Part shown: positions 1 to 11,536 of the stretch, one piece after another
How the letters are laid out: each line of letters opens with the position of its first letter
Numbering within the stretch: position 1 is the first letter of the stretch
DNA from: Homarus americanus
Taxonomy: Eukaryota; Arthropoda; Malacostraca; Decapoda; Nephropidae
Reading direction: 5' to 3'
Length of the DNA: 64,000 nt
Assembly: GCF_018991925.1 (NCBI RefSeq)
Contig: NW_024756914.1
Coordinates: 6,280,662-6,344,661, forward strand
Program-made: the position numbers and the translations under genes
Notes under the pieces: model-generated
The model's input: the letters and a program-made list of their open reading frames with translations, nothing else
Databases searched by the model: none
What the model was told of the DNA's origin: nothing

Positions 1-275
1 CTAGTGTTGTATTTACTGTATGCATGTATGTATGATATGTGTATTTATATACGGTATAGAGTATATCTGTGCAGTATTCATAAAGATAAACATACATCCT
101 TCAGTATTTTGCAAATGAATAATGTGACACTGCCGTAATGACCAGGTGATGAGGTGGTCCGCCAAGTGTGGATTGTGTTGTGGTAAGACGCTGACTCCCT
201 CCAAAACAGATCATCTGTATGTAAACCTAACCTCACCTAATCTAACCTAACCTCACCCCACCCCACTTCACTTCT

Positions 276-600
276 CATCAATTCTCCTCCTCACCTCCCA
301 ACCATTCTCCTCCTCACCTCCCAACCATTCTCCTCCTCACCTCCCACCCATTCTCCTCCTCACCTCCCAATCATTCTCCTCCTCACCTCCCACCCATCTC
401 TCCTCACCTCACCTCCCACCCATTCTCTCCTCACCTCCCAACCATTCTCCTCCTCACCTCCCAACCATTCTCCTCCTCACCTCCCACCCATTCTCCTCTT
501 CACCTCTCAACCATTCTCCTCCTCACCTCCCACCCATTCTCCTCCTCACCTCCCACCCATTCTCCTCCTCACCTCCCAACCATTCGCCTCCTCACCTCAC
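276..600. repeat. 23-bp minisatellite, pyrimidine-rich
   Basis: About fourteen imperfect copies of a 23-bp unit with core ctcctcctcacctccca, differing mostly at an aacc/accc position and in small deletions. The top strand is almost purely C/T/A. No open frame of interest overlaps it. The preceding 240 bases are AT-rich with a short AACCT-like run and nothing recognisable. Confidence 0.9.
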
Positions 601-949
601 TCACCTCTCACTCGTGGGTAAACGGGATACCCACCATGACAGTGCATGACAGGACCACAGTCATGACAGCCTTCACACTATCACCTAACCATGACAGAAG
701 ATAATCTGTTACGTGTTCCATTGTCAAGTCGAAGTCTGTGTTTATTGTTGCCTTGAGAGAACGAAATCTGTGTTTGTACTTTGTTGCTGACTTGACAGGA
801 CGAAATCTGTCTTTGCCATTACAGGACTGAATCTGTGCTTTTTGCTTTGACAAGACGAATATGATCATGTTGATACCATTTCAAGACAAAATATGCGTCT
901 GCCATTTCCATGTCAACACCAAATCTGTCCGTCGTTGCCATGGCACTCT

Positions 950-1150
950 CCTCACAACACAAAGACGGGTGGTTGCCATAACACAGAGACGGGTGGTTGC
1001 CATGGCACTCTCCTCACAACACAAAGACGGGTGGTTGCCATGGCACTCTCCCCACAACACAAAGACGGGTGGTTGCCGTAACACAGAGACGGGTGGTTGC
1101 CATAACACAGACGGGTGGTTGCCATGGCACTCTCCTCACAACACAGGGAC
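950..1150. repeat. Compound minisatellite, 23- and 38-bp units
   Basis: Repeats of acacagagacgggtggttgc alternate with longer units that add ccatggcactctcctcac. The mixture of short and long units indicates unequal exchange. The overlapping open frames in both directions simply translate the repeat and are not genes. Confidence 0.85.
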
Positions 1151-1516
1151 CAGAGGGGTGTCGTCTAATACCCCTGGGTCACAACTTTCACCCCAGCCGG
1201 ACTCAGTGTGCCCTCCTCTGCCTCCCTCACTTTCTCTTTGTCAGGGAGAGAGAGAGAGAGTACTTATAATTCCCATGACTGCCTTACCTCTACCCAACCC
1301 AACCTTGAGTCTGGATTGCTCTTGGGAAAAAAAAAAAAAAAAACCCACTACTGAAACCCTAACACAATTAACCCTGTTGTGTATGTACCTGGATGTTGTT
1401 ATAACCCCCCGGCTGGTTGTGTTGCTGAGAGTGCCATTTTAGTGCCATGTTGGGGCCACGGTGTTAGTTCGCTTTGATGTGTTGACGTTATACAGATGAT
1501 GATAGTGGTTGGAATG

Positions 1517-1520
<4 letters not shown>

Positions 1521-1554
<34 letters not shown>
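1521..1554. repeat. (GT)n microsatellite
   Basis: An uninterrupted run of about 17 GT dinucleotides. Confidence 0.97.
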
Positions 1555-1555
<1 letters not shown>

Positions 1556-1705
1556 CCAGTGGCAGGTTTTTGCACACACTGCCTTTCACTCCCTCCCTTG
1601 GGCCACGGTAGGTCGTCACGCCGCCTCGCCTATCATAAGTTTCTGCCACAATTGAAAAAGGATAAATTTGGTATTTTCACTCCCCTGTGTCGTGACTTGT
1701 CTTGT

Positions 1706-1708
<3 letters not shown>

Positions 1709-1782
<74 letters not shown>
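1709..1782. repeat. (CT)n microsatellite
   Basis: An uninterrupted CT run of about 37 units. Confidence 0.97.
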
Positions 1783-1784
<2 letters not shown>

Positions 1785-2099
1785 CTATAAACTTCAAAAA
1801 TTGGTTGAAGTAATTAATTCCATAGGGATTGACATGACACCTTAGACAAGTCATGTAAATCTCTCCACGACCCTTCCCCCGTCCAGGCCGGGTGTCATGA
1901 GGTGTCAGAAGAGGTCACAACGTGGTGTCACATGGAAGATTCACAAGGAGGTGCCACTAGAGGGTGTCACGCGGCTCAACACCCCCTCCCCGTGCCATGA
2001 CACACTCAGCAGAAGCCTCACACAGACATCAGAGCAATACTGTATTACTGGATGAGTCGTGATGAACCTGGGCTGTAACTCTACCTCCTGTGATACTGA

Positions 2100-2100
2100 C

Positions 2101-2134
<34 letters not shown>

Positions 2135-2680
2135 GGCGTTTAAGCCTCTCTCTCACCGCCTATGCCTCCCTCCTTCCCTCACAATATGTCTCACCTCTCC
2201 TCTCCTACCCGTTACATGTCCTTCACCCATACTCCTGTGTCTATCTCCCTCCCTCCCTCCCTCCCTTCCGCCTTCGTTCTCCTCCCTTCTCTCTCCTCCT
2301 CCTCCCTTCTCTCTCCTCCTCCCTTCTCTCTCCTCCTCCTCTTCCTCCCCGCTTTTCCCTTCCTCCTCCCCCTCGCCCCTGTTCTGTTTTCTCCGTCAGT
2401 ACTTTCTTTCTTGACTTTCTCTCTCATTTTCTTACCCTCCTCCCCACCCTTCCTCCTCCCTCCTCCTCCCCACCTCCTCCCTCTCCCTCCCCTCCCTAAT
2501 CAGTCCCGTCTACTCTTCCCTTCCATTTAATCCTCGTCGTCCGGTTTCCTCTTGTCACTACCTGTTCCGTCCTCTTCCTTCCTGTCCCTCCCTCTTTCCT
2601 ACCGTCTCCCTGTCACCTATTCTCTCCCTCCAGCCCCTCTCACTTAAACCCCCCTTCGATCACCCTCTCCCATTCCTCAG

Positions 2681-2745
<65 letters not shown>

Positions 2746-3290
2746 CTTTCCCCTCAGCCCCTCTCATTCACCCTCTCCGTTTCAACTCTTATTCACCCTC
2801 TCCCCTCTCAACCCCTCTCACTTAACCTCTCTCCTCTGCCCCTCTCATTCACCCTCTCTGTTTCTTCCCCTCTTATTCACCCTCTCCCTCTCTCCCCTCT
2901 CTCTCTCCTATTTTACTCCCCTCTCATTCACCTCTCAGCTCTTATTACCCTCTCTCACCTCTCACCTCTCCTCTGCGCCTCTCATTCATCCTCTCTGTTT
3001 CACCCTCTTATTCACCTCTCCTCTCAGCCCCTTCTCCTCCTACCCCTCTCCCTCTCTACCCCTCTCCCTCTCTACCCCTCTCCCTCTCTACCCCTCTCCC
3101 TCTCTACCCCTCTCCCTCTCTACCCCTCTCACTTAACCTCTCTCACTCAGCCCCTCTCATTCACCCTCTCCCATTCAACCCCTTTCACTTACCCTCTTCC
3201 ACCCTCACTCAACCACTCCTGTCTTATCCCCTCCACTCAGTCCCTTCTATCTCCTTCACCCTTTCCGGCCCTCCCCCCCCTCCCACTCAG
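2100..3290. repeat. Long polypyrimidine tract with (CT)n and 16-bp units
   Basis: Nearly 1.2 kb in which the top strand is overwhelmingly C and T. It includes a pure CT run at about 2681-2741, many diverged copies of a cctctcattcaccctctc-like unit, and a clean 16-bp tandem (core tacccctctccctctc) at about 3048-3130. The long open frames here encode only Ser/Pro/Leu low-complexity peptide and are not counted as genes. Confidence 0.85.
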
Positions 3291-3839
3291 CCCCCTCACA
3301 GGTCGTGGCCACCTGGTCGGCTGTTATTGCCTCAAGTGACACTCTTGGTCTCCTTGACAAGTGATGTGTCTTTTTGAGTGTGACTATTGTTGTCTTGTGC
3401 CCTGGTCCTCCTCCAACGACCTCCTCCTCCAAGCACCTCCTCCAACATTTCCTCCTCACGGCATATCTCCATCATGCACACGAAACCTACCTTCCTTGTA
3501 CACTGTGGCAATGATGCAATGGCTGATGTCTTAAGATGCTCCACATACACACACATTGGATGGATATGCCTTCCACTGGCCTACCGTACCTTAATGGCGT
3601 CTTGTGTATTCGTGTTTGTTGAGGCTGAAGTCCTTGGCTCTTATCGGTAGAGTTGGTAGCCAGTGTGAGGCGCCCATCTCCTGTGTTACCTCTACTTTTC
3701 CCTTCACGATCCCTGACAGTTGTTGGAGTGTTTCGTCTTGGGTGTGTTGCCGCTCTGTTGTAATGGGAGGTTGAATTTTGTGTAGTTTGTTGGCGTCTAC
3801 ATCACTTAAAGAATTTTGAGCTACTGTGTACTGAGTGAA

Positions 3840-3995
3840 GGCACCATTACCACCACCATACACCATCACCACTACCCTTACACACCACTGCTATCACTAC
3901 CCCACCACACACCACCATCACCACTACTCCCACCACACAGACCACCACACCTCCACTACCACCCACCGCTACCACACACCACACCACCATCAGGT
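3840..3995. repeat. (CAC/ACC)n degenerate triplet repeat
   Basis: A degenerate ACC/CAC-rich stretch of about 155 bases, built from accaccatcaccactac-like blocks. The open frames through it are His/Thr low complexity. Confidence 0.85.
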
Positions 3996-4072
3996 CTTAA
4001 ACAGGGTAGTTACCATCCCATTGGAATAGTGGAGGTCGTCCATCAAGTGGGGGCTATCAGCGCTCCCTCCTA

Positions 4073-4805
4073 TTGTTACCAGAGCTCCCTCCCTGCCCTC
4101 CCTCCCTGGCCTCCCTCCCATCACCCTCCCTCCCTGGCCTCCCTCCCCTCACTCTCCCTCCCTCTTCTTACCCTCCGTTCTTTTCTCACTCTACTCCCTC
4201 CTCCTTATCCTTCCCCCTTTCCCCCTCCTCTCCGTCCTTCCTCCCTGCCTTCCTCTCTACACCCTCCCTTCCTTAATCCTCTCTCTCTCTCCTCCATTTC
4301 CTTTCACCCATTACCCTCTTCCTTCACTCTTACTCTCCCTTTATTCCCTCCACTCTTACCCCCTCCCTTCCTTCCTTCTCTCCTTCCTCTCATTCTCTCT
4401 CCTTCCTACTCCTCCTTTCCATCCATTACTCTCCTCTTTCACTTCTTACACTTCCTTAATTCCCTCCTTCCCTTACCCTACCTCCCTCCTCCTCCTCCTC
4501 CTCCTCCTCCTCCTCCTCCTCCTCCTCCTCCTGCAGAATCTAAGGCTGATGCTTTATAATAACAATCGCATCAACCACAACAATAACACCAAACAACAAT
4601 CATAACAACATCATCAACCTTTCCACTACTATCACCCCCTTCCTCTTTTCACCTTTTCCATGACCTATCTCCCTCTCTCTCTCTCTTCCTCCCCTCTTTT
4701 CTCTTCTCCTATTCCACTCCCTTTCTCTCCCTCTCTCTCTTTTCCATTCCAATTCCCCTTTCTCTCCTCTCCCCTCCTCCCTTCATCCTTCTCTCTTTTG
4801 TTCCC
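4073..4805. repeat. Polypyrimidine tract with (TCC)n
   Basis: A second long C/T-only-biased tract, containing an uninterrupted (TCC)n run at about 4486-4532. A 247-residue open frame through it is Pro/Ser/Leu low complexity and is not a gene. About 100 bases near 4560-4650 are A-rich and break the tract. Confidence 0.85.
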
Positions 4806-4826
4806 TCTCTTGCGCTTTATGATGTG

Positions 4827-4875
<49 letters not shown>
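4827..4875. repeat. (GT)n microsatellite
   Basis: An uninterrupted GT run of about 24 units. Confidence 0.97.
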
Positions 4876-4877
<2 letters not shown>

Positions 4878-5019
4878 CCCAGCACCCGGGAACCCCTCAT
4901 TCGGCCACCGTTAAATACCAGGTTTATAGCGGTAGTTTCATTAAGTAATTGTTAGTTTTGGCTGGCGGTGGAGGGAACTGCCTGCCTCCGCTTGTTCGGT
5001 TATTACCAGGCTACGAGTT

Positions 5020-5255
5020 ATGGTCGGTTGGTCGAGTCATATGGTCGGTTCGTCGGGTCATATGGTCGGTTGGTTGGGTCATGGTCAGTTGGTTGGATCA
5101 TATGGTCGGTTGGTCGGGTCATATGGTCAGTTGGTTGGGTCATATGGTCGGTTGGTCATATGGTCGGTTGGTCAAACTAGTCGGTTTGGTTAGGTTACGC
5201 CGTTTGGTCGGGTCTTGGTCGGGTCATCTGGTCGGCTGGTCGGGTCATGGTCCTA
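5020..5255. repeat. 21-bp minisatellite, degenerate
   Basis: About ten copies of a unit near 21 bp with core catatggtcggttggtcgg. Some units have lost the catat part. Open frames rich in W/S/G/H repeats translate it. Confidence 0.85.
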
Positions 5256-5324
5256 GTTTATGCTGATAGTGTCATTATCCAGAACAAGTGAGGCTGGGTC
5301 CTCCCTGGCTCGTTACACCTGTGT

Positions 5325-5570
5325 GATGACCCAGGACCATGATGTGTGTGTGTGTGTGTGTGTGTGTGTGACCCAGGACCATGATGTGTGTGTGTGACAG
5401 GGACCATGATGTGTGTGTGTGTGTGTGACGGCCAGGACCATGATGTGTGTGTGTGACAGCCAGGACCATGATGTGTGTGTGTGTGTGGGACCATGATGTG
5501 TGTGTGACGGCCAGGACCATGACGTGTGTGTGACACCAGGACCATGATGTGTGTGTGTGTGACTCTGGTC
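5325..5570. repeat. Compound (GT)n and ccaggaccatgat repeat
   Basis: About nine copies of the non-repetitive word ccaggaccatgatg, each followed by a GT run of variable length. A microsatellite appears to have been amplified together with its flank, so the word spacing varies with GT length. The 259-residue reverse open frame across it is an artefact. Downstream to 5900 the top strand is G/A-rich (GGGA/GAGTGA runs) without a recognisable gene. Confidence 0.88.
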
Positions 5571-5934
5571 ATCAGTACCAAGTGGAGGGGGGGGGGAGAA
5601 GGTGGGGAGAAATAACTACAGCATCTTTGTTGGGGAGGATAAAATGGGAGGAAATATATAGGGCAAGAGGAGGGAGGGAGGGGGAAGGGGGTGAGAGGAG
5701 AGAGAGAGGAGGAGGGAGGAGAAGGGAGTAAGGAATGTAGGGCAAGTGAATGTAGGGGGGTGGGGGTAGGTGGTAGGGGGAGAAGGTTTGCTAGCTGGTG
5801 TGAGGTGAGGGAGGGAGTGACATTAGGTGACAGGTGACCCTCTCCTACCTGGTGAGTGAGGGAGGGAGTGAGTGAGTGAGGAGGGAAGTGAAGGAAGTAA
5901 AGTGAGGTGAGGGAATTCAGATTGAGAGTTACCC

Positions 5935-6880
5935 CACACACAAACACAGGGACTAGTTTATTGGATCGCGACACACCCTGGCCAGGACGATCAGAGCAAG
6001 AACTCCTACAGAGACTCCCACCAGACAACGACACCACCTTCAGGAGTCCACACCACCAACGGTCTAGACGGCCAGGTGATAGACAACCTCCCTAGACCAG
6101 CGTCACTAGTATGGTCTATGGAATATGATCAAGTTAAGGTTGGGTTAGGTTAGTGCCAGTGCCGCCATAATAGACACCCAACCAGACAGACACTTCTTCA
6201 AGGTCTGAATTATTAGTCGTTTTATCCTCTCCTCTATTCTTTTTTCACTCGCCCACCCTCCCCCTCCCCCCTCCCCTTCCCCCTCCTCCCCCCTCCCCCC
6301 CCTCCTCTACTAAAAATGTAGAGTGCATGCTCAGGGAGGGAGGGAGAGTAGGTAAGGGAGGTGAGATAAAGTGAGGGAGGTGTGGGAAAGGAGGGTGCTC
6401 TCGTTGTTGCTCCCTCGGTATCATAGGTCACCTGGGTGGACCTGTGTGATAGGGGCAGAGGGCGAGAGAGAGAGTGAGTTGGCTGCCTTGGTGGTGTGGT
6501 GATGGTGGTAGTGGATTGTGGTAGCTGTGGTAGGGTAAGTGGCGACTATAGTGGTTGCCTGGTAGGGTCTGGTGAGGTTATGACATGTGACAGGTGTTAA
6601 GGTGATATAAATTTTACCTGTTTATTACCTGTTTTAGATTTTGCACCTGTGTAAATATACCTGGGTTTACAGATTTACACTTACGTAACTACAGGTGAGT
6701 TTTTCCGGTTTACATATTTACACTTGAGGTATAATTTACGTGTCAAATAATGGGGACTGTATAAGAGAAGTTTGTTTACGTTGGATCAGCTGAGGTGTTT
6801 AACTCCTTATGTGGGATTTTGTTATGGTGGGGATGTAGGTCAAGTGTGAGTGTGTTTACTGTTGGGGTGAACGTTGGTGC
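5935..6880. other. No recognised feature
   Basis: Mixed sequence with a C-rich tract at 6240-6305 and a GT-rich stretch after 6480. I see no coding pattern, splice-framed exon or transposon end. Confidence 0.4.
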
Positions 6881-6881
6881 A

Positions 6882-6883
<2 letters not shown>

Positions 6884-6932
<49 letters not shown>
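6884..6932. repeat. (CT)n microsatellite
   Basis: An uninterrupted CT run of about 24 units. Confidence 0.97.
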
Positions 6933-6933
<1 letters not shown>

Positions 6934-7004
6934 CGGATGTTGTGTTGGTTTGAGCATCAACAAACCATTGGTTGATTTTTAATTGGGCATTTGGTACAGT
7001 CCCT

Positions 7005-7212
7005 CACGTGTGTGTGTGTGTGTGTGTGTTTAGAGGTCTTTATGTATACCCGTGTGTGTGTGTGTGTGTTTGAAGGGCGCCTATGTAATGGTATGTGTGT
7101 TTGTGTTTGGAAGACCTCTATGGTGTGTGTGTGTATTTGTGTATGGACGTGCGGGTTGTGTCTGTGTTTATGTATGTATGTATGTGCGGGGATGTCTGTG
7201 TTTATGTATGTA

Positions 7213-7250
<38 letters not shown>
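7005..7250. repeat. Interrupted (GT)n tract
   Basis: Several GT runs separated by short words such as atgtatgtatg and gaagacctctatg. The open frames encode Cys/Val low complexity. Confidence 0.9.
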
Positions 7251-7409
7251 GTGAGGTATGTATATTTCGTCAACAAGCTCTGGACTAAGAAACAAACAAG
7301 AGATCATTTTCATTAATGTTTATTCTCTATCATAAGTTATTGAATGACGTGTGCAATAAACGACCTTCGTGTGTTTAATGAGCTTTCTCTCTTTACAGGT
7401 ACGGTGTTG

Positions 7410-7640
7410 GGCAGGTGTGTATGCTGGGCAGGTGTGTATGCTGGACAGGTGTGTATGCTGGGCAGGTGTGCATGCTGGGCAGGTGTGCATGCTGGGCAGG
7501 TGTGCATGCTGGGCAGGTGTGTATACTGGGCAGGTGTGTATGCTGGGCAAGTGTGTATGCTGGACAGGTTAAGACGCTAGACAGATGTAGAAGCTAGACA
7601 GATGTAGAAGCTAGACAGATGTAGAAGCTGGACAGGTGTG
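7410..7640. repeat. 17-bp minisatellite
   Basis: About ten copies of gctgggcaggtgtgtat (17 bp) with single-base variants, followed by a related but diverged agctagacagatgtaga array. Because 17 is not a multiple of 3, all three frames are open and produce repeated C-W-A-G-V-Y-A-G-Q peptides. Confidence 0.93.
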
Positions 7641-7827
7641 TGCAGGTGTATTTTTGAATGAAATCACCCTTAACCTAACCTAACCTTACCAGACCACACC
7701 TGAGGGATTTCGTTCAATAAGATTTCGTCCAGCCATTCAGGATTACCACACTCTACTTATTTATGTTAGCACCATCACACCCAGCACCTACACATCACCT
7801 CCTTTATTCACCCAAGTCACAAAATGG

Positions 7828-7829
7828 TG

Positions 7830-7869
<40 letters not shown>
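7828..7869. repeat. (GT)n microsatellite
   Basis: A GT run of about 20 units with one early GC interruption. Confidence 0.95.
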
Positions 7870-7870
<1 letters not shown>

Positions 7871-7969
7871 TAATCATGGTGTGGGGGGAATAATCCGTGT
7901 TTTTCTTTCATATAAGATGTATCACTTGACATGTATCCCCTGTGACTTGTCCTACTGGGTGACATGTTA

Positions 7970-8062
7970 GCCTTGTGACACGCATCCCCTGTGACATGTA
8001 TCCCCTGTGACATGTATCCCCTGTGACATGTATCCCCTGTGACATGTTATGCAGGTTGACAT
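7970..8062. repeat. 16-bp minisatellite
   Basis: Five to six copies of gacatgtatcccctgt (16 bp), degrading at both ends. Confidence 0.9.
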
Positions 8063-8156
8063 GTATTCCCACTGACATGTCATCTCCTGGTCTAGTAATT
8101 TCGGTCACTAAACACACACACACAGGTATAATGGCTGTGGTGAAAGAGCTCAACAT

Positions 8157-8325
8157 CGTTCTTAAAGGGTTAAACCATCGTCCTCAAAGGGTTAAACCAT
8201 CGTCCTCAAAGGGTTAAACCATCATCTTCAAAGGTTAAACCATCGTTCTCAAAGGGTTAAACCATTATCTTCAAAGGTTAAACCATCGTTCTCAAAGGGT
8301 TAAACCATTTTCTTCAAAGGGTTAA
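8157..8325. repeat. 22-bp minisatellite running into an assembly gap
   Basis: About seven copies of a 21-22-bp unit with core ttaaaccatcgtcctcaaa. The array is cut by the N run that follows, so its true length is unknown. The gap is probably a collapsed or unspanned part of this array. Confidence 0.92.
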
Positions 8326-8425
8326 NNNNNNNNNNNNNNNNNNNNNNNNNNNNNNNNNNNNNNNNNNNNNNNNNNNNNNNNNNNNNNNNNNNNNNNNNNN
8401 NNNNNNNNNNNNNNNNNNNNNNNNN
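8326..8425. other. Assembly gap, 100 N
   Basis: Exactly 100 N, the usual placeholder for a gap of unknown size. What lies between the 22-bp array and repeat copy A is unknown. Confidence 1.
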
Positions 8426-8834
8426 TATTTTTGTTCTTGAATCGTGTATTGACTTAGTTGTCCGTGATATTGGCCACCTTAAAGTAACCTAGAATGTTCA
8501 TGTGATTAGCTTTATGTCTTTGTTATTAGTGGTAAGCATTTGTAAATATAGCTATACTTTTCGTTTAAGTTTCTTTACTCCAATCATCAATTATTCATTT
8601 ATTAAAAGGGGTTACATGCAATCCATACATTATACCGTAGTTGTTCTCCATACAAATTTAAGAACCATATATTGTAGGTTTCCTCCCCGGAAGACCATAG
8701 GATTCCTCCCCAAAATACGGTAGGATTCCAACCTAAAGAGGGTAGAATTCTTCGTAGAAACATAAGGATTCCGCCCCCAAAGAGGTTAAAATTCCACCCC
8801 CAGAAGATGGTGGGAATCCGCCCCCCGAACAAGA

Positions 8835-11536
8835 TAGGTAGGTATTCGTGAGTATGCCGATTCGATGGAAACTATTAAGAGACGAGTACACACAGAAGAT
8901 TCAAAGACTAGAAGAATTGACAGAGCATTTAGAACGAGTCTTGTTGGGAGACGACCACACAGGACCAGGCGGGAGTTTACACGTACAGGTTTGACCAAGG
9001 GTAGAAACAATACACGACGCATTAACACCAGCAAGGCAGATTAAATTTATCAAGTCCATGGCAGATAACCAATGACTGATATTAGCTCGAGGATAGAGAT
9101 TCCATTTGTTCAGGTTTTAAGTTTTAGATGAACAAAAGCTTCACACCACAAATTGTTTGATGAAGCTACCGAGTGGTCGTATGGAGCTGGGGAGTATCAT
9201 TAAGGATCATCTACCTAGGGAACATTAAGAGTTGTCCATACGGCTCTTGATGTTCCTTGGAGGGAGACAAGTTACTTAATGTTTAGTTTTAACTGAAGTT
9301 ATTTAACCCGGTAGAGCGCATGCAATTTAACCCGGTAAAGAATATGCAGTTTAACCCGGTAGAGCGCATGCAATTTAACCCGGTAGAGCGCATGCAATTT
9401 AACCCGGTAGAGCGCATGCAATTTAACCCGGTAGAGCGCATGCAATTTAACCCGGTAGAGCGCATGCAATTTAACTTCCGATAGAGCGCATACCAATTGC
9501 TTGATAGGCATGCAGATTTAACCGGGTAGAGCGCGAGCAATTTAAACGGGTAAATTGAAACCAATTTAAACGGGTGAAGCGCAGAGCAATTGGCAACCGG
9601 TAGAGCGCAGGCAATTTAACCCGGTAGAGCGCAGGCAATTTAACCCGATGAAGCGCGAACAATTTAACCCGGTAGAGCGCAGGCAATTTAACCCGATAGA
9701 GCGCGGGCAATTTAACGGTAAGAGCGCATGCAATTTAACCCGGTAGAGCGCATGCAATTTAACCCGGTAAAGAATATGCAGTTTAACCCGGTAGAGCGCA
9801 TGCAATTTAACCCGGTAGAGCGCATGCAATTTAACCCGGTAGAGCGCATGCAATTTAACCCGGTAGAGCGCATGCAATTTAACCCGGTAGAGCGCATGCA
9901 ATTTAACCCGGTAGAGCGCATGCAATTTAACCCGGTAGAGCGCATGCAATTTAACCCGGTAGAGCGCATGCAATTTAACCCGGTAGAGCGCATGCAATTT
10001 AACCGGGTAGAGCGCATGCAATTTAAGTCATTCGAGGGGGAAATTTAAATCTTAAAATTATCAAAGTCAACCCATAATACGGATGGTTTAACTCTAAAGC
10101 AGTGGTTGGTTTAAACTACAAATCGACCCAGGAGAGAAGTGTTAAGAAATAGTACATGGGTATATTGAAATTTATTGTACAAACACGTATATTATATACC
10201 TAAACTAGCACAAAAGTAACAAATCTTCACTAGTTGGGCCGGGTTTGTACACATGACTAAGGTTGGTTTGGACCATTTTCACCGAAAGCTGGACTAAATT
10301 TATCCCGCCGCCGAAACAAGGCTAGTAGTTGCTCCAGGTAGATCTCACGTGTCTGAAATAAAGAAATAAAGGGGGGTTAAATACAAGAGTCTATTATAAG
10401 TTAAATCACAAATAGTAATAACACACCAGTTATGTTAATATATTACCAAGTTAAACCAAATATAAATATTTCAGCAAACTCATCTTTAACCAAGACAAAA
10501 ACATTAATATACTCAAGCGAATTAAAAACAGCAACTGAAGAACGACGACTTGTACAGCCACGGGTCATGTTGGGTAACGAGCAGTACTGACCTCCTGCCA
10601 CAGCCTTCAGGGTATTTAAGGACGACGGTGTGTTGGGGGGGGGGGAGCCTTGGATTTAGGCGGGAAAATCTTAACTAGGCTAACCACCACATCACAACTG
10701 TTTAAGACATTTCATTTTTATTAAATGTTTTTCTTTAAAACTTCACTATGTGTTGGTTATCGTCTTGCTATTGCCAATTTTACTGTTTTTTAATTTCTAA
10801 CTTGTTAATTTTTCACTTTAGAGATTAATGAATGTGGTTTTACCGGGAATTAAAGAGGCGTAACAACCATTAGCGGCTTTACGGTGGTGTCTGTGTTTGG
10901 CCGCCCATAGAAAGCCGTAGAATTCGTCATGCTAGATTTATCAAAAATTCAAAAAACAGATTACAATTGACTTTTATGTGAAAGATTATGAATAAAAATA
11001 TAATAATTATCAAAGTTGGAAGTTTCTCTATAGTTGTCACTTTCACAGAAATACACATATGAATCTCTAGGTAATTGTGACTCATAATAAGCTCATTTAA
11101 AAATTCAAAAGTCTTTAAGCTTGGTAATAAAATAAACTAATTCAATAACTGTCTGGCTGGGTTCCTTCTATACATTCCTAAATCTACTATGGAATTTATT
11201 GGCCTCTTTGAAAGTGTAAGCAAACCATACAGTCTCAGAAGCCTTATTTGACAACATCGTGACAAGTATTGGTAACAATAAAAATGGTTCAACTTCTCAC
11301 TGATTCTAAATTATAAAAGTTTCACCCTTTAAGTAAACCAGCAGCACTTAAGTATTCCAGGCAGTATATAAGTACCACCAACATATAGGCTTTACTAACG
11401 TACAGTATTGTTGATGAATGTGGTGAGAATACTTCAAAGTTTGTATATATATAATAGATCTATAATTTGCTTTAGTTCCTCTAAGACGTACAAGTTTCTG
11501 TAGTGCCCCAACAACGAAGGCACATCTTCTTTCTTC
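8835..11536 (+). repeat. Repeat family X, copy A
   Basis: Segments of this stretch match copy B in order and in the same orientation. 8835-9290 resembles about 15785-16330. 10290-11100 resembles about 16630-17460. 11100-11536 resembles about 20095-20530. Shared words include gcgggaaaatcttaact, ttcactttagagattaatg and the ctcatttaaaaa block. Divergence is moderate. Copy A has a 24-bp minisatellite where B has none, and it lacks the LINE that splits B. Homology stops at tttctttctt, where the minus-strand LINE begins. I recognise no protein in X, so its class is unknown. The 410 bases before it (8426-8834) are AT-rich and unassigned. Confidence 0.75.
9300..10028. repeat. 24-bp minisatellite with higher-order structure
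   Basis: A tandem array of a 24-bp unit with core aacccggtagagcgcatg. Near-perfect units at 9300-9475 and 9720-10028 flank a diverged middle part. A rare variant (gtaaagaatatgcag) starts at 9335 and again at 9767, exactly 432 bp apart, which is 18 units. This suggests that a multi-unit block was copied. The period is divisible by 3, so frames stay open on both strands, for example the octapeptide MQFNPVER on the plus strand. I take these frames as a by-product. Confidence 0.95.

Noticed and set aside
2059..2530. Ser/Pro/Leu-rich open frames of 122-146 residues
   Set aside because: They lie wholly in a polypyrimidine tract, exist in several frames at once and have no domain.
9300..10028. CRISPR-like appearance of a regular 24-bp repeat
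   Set aside because: The units are contiguous with no unique spacers, the context is eukaryotic, and there are no cas genes. It is a minisatellite.
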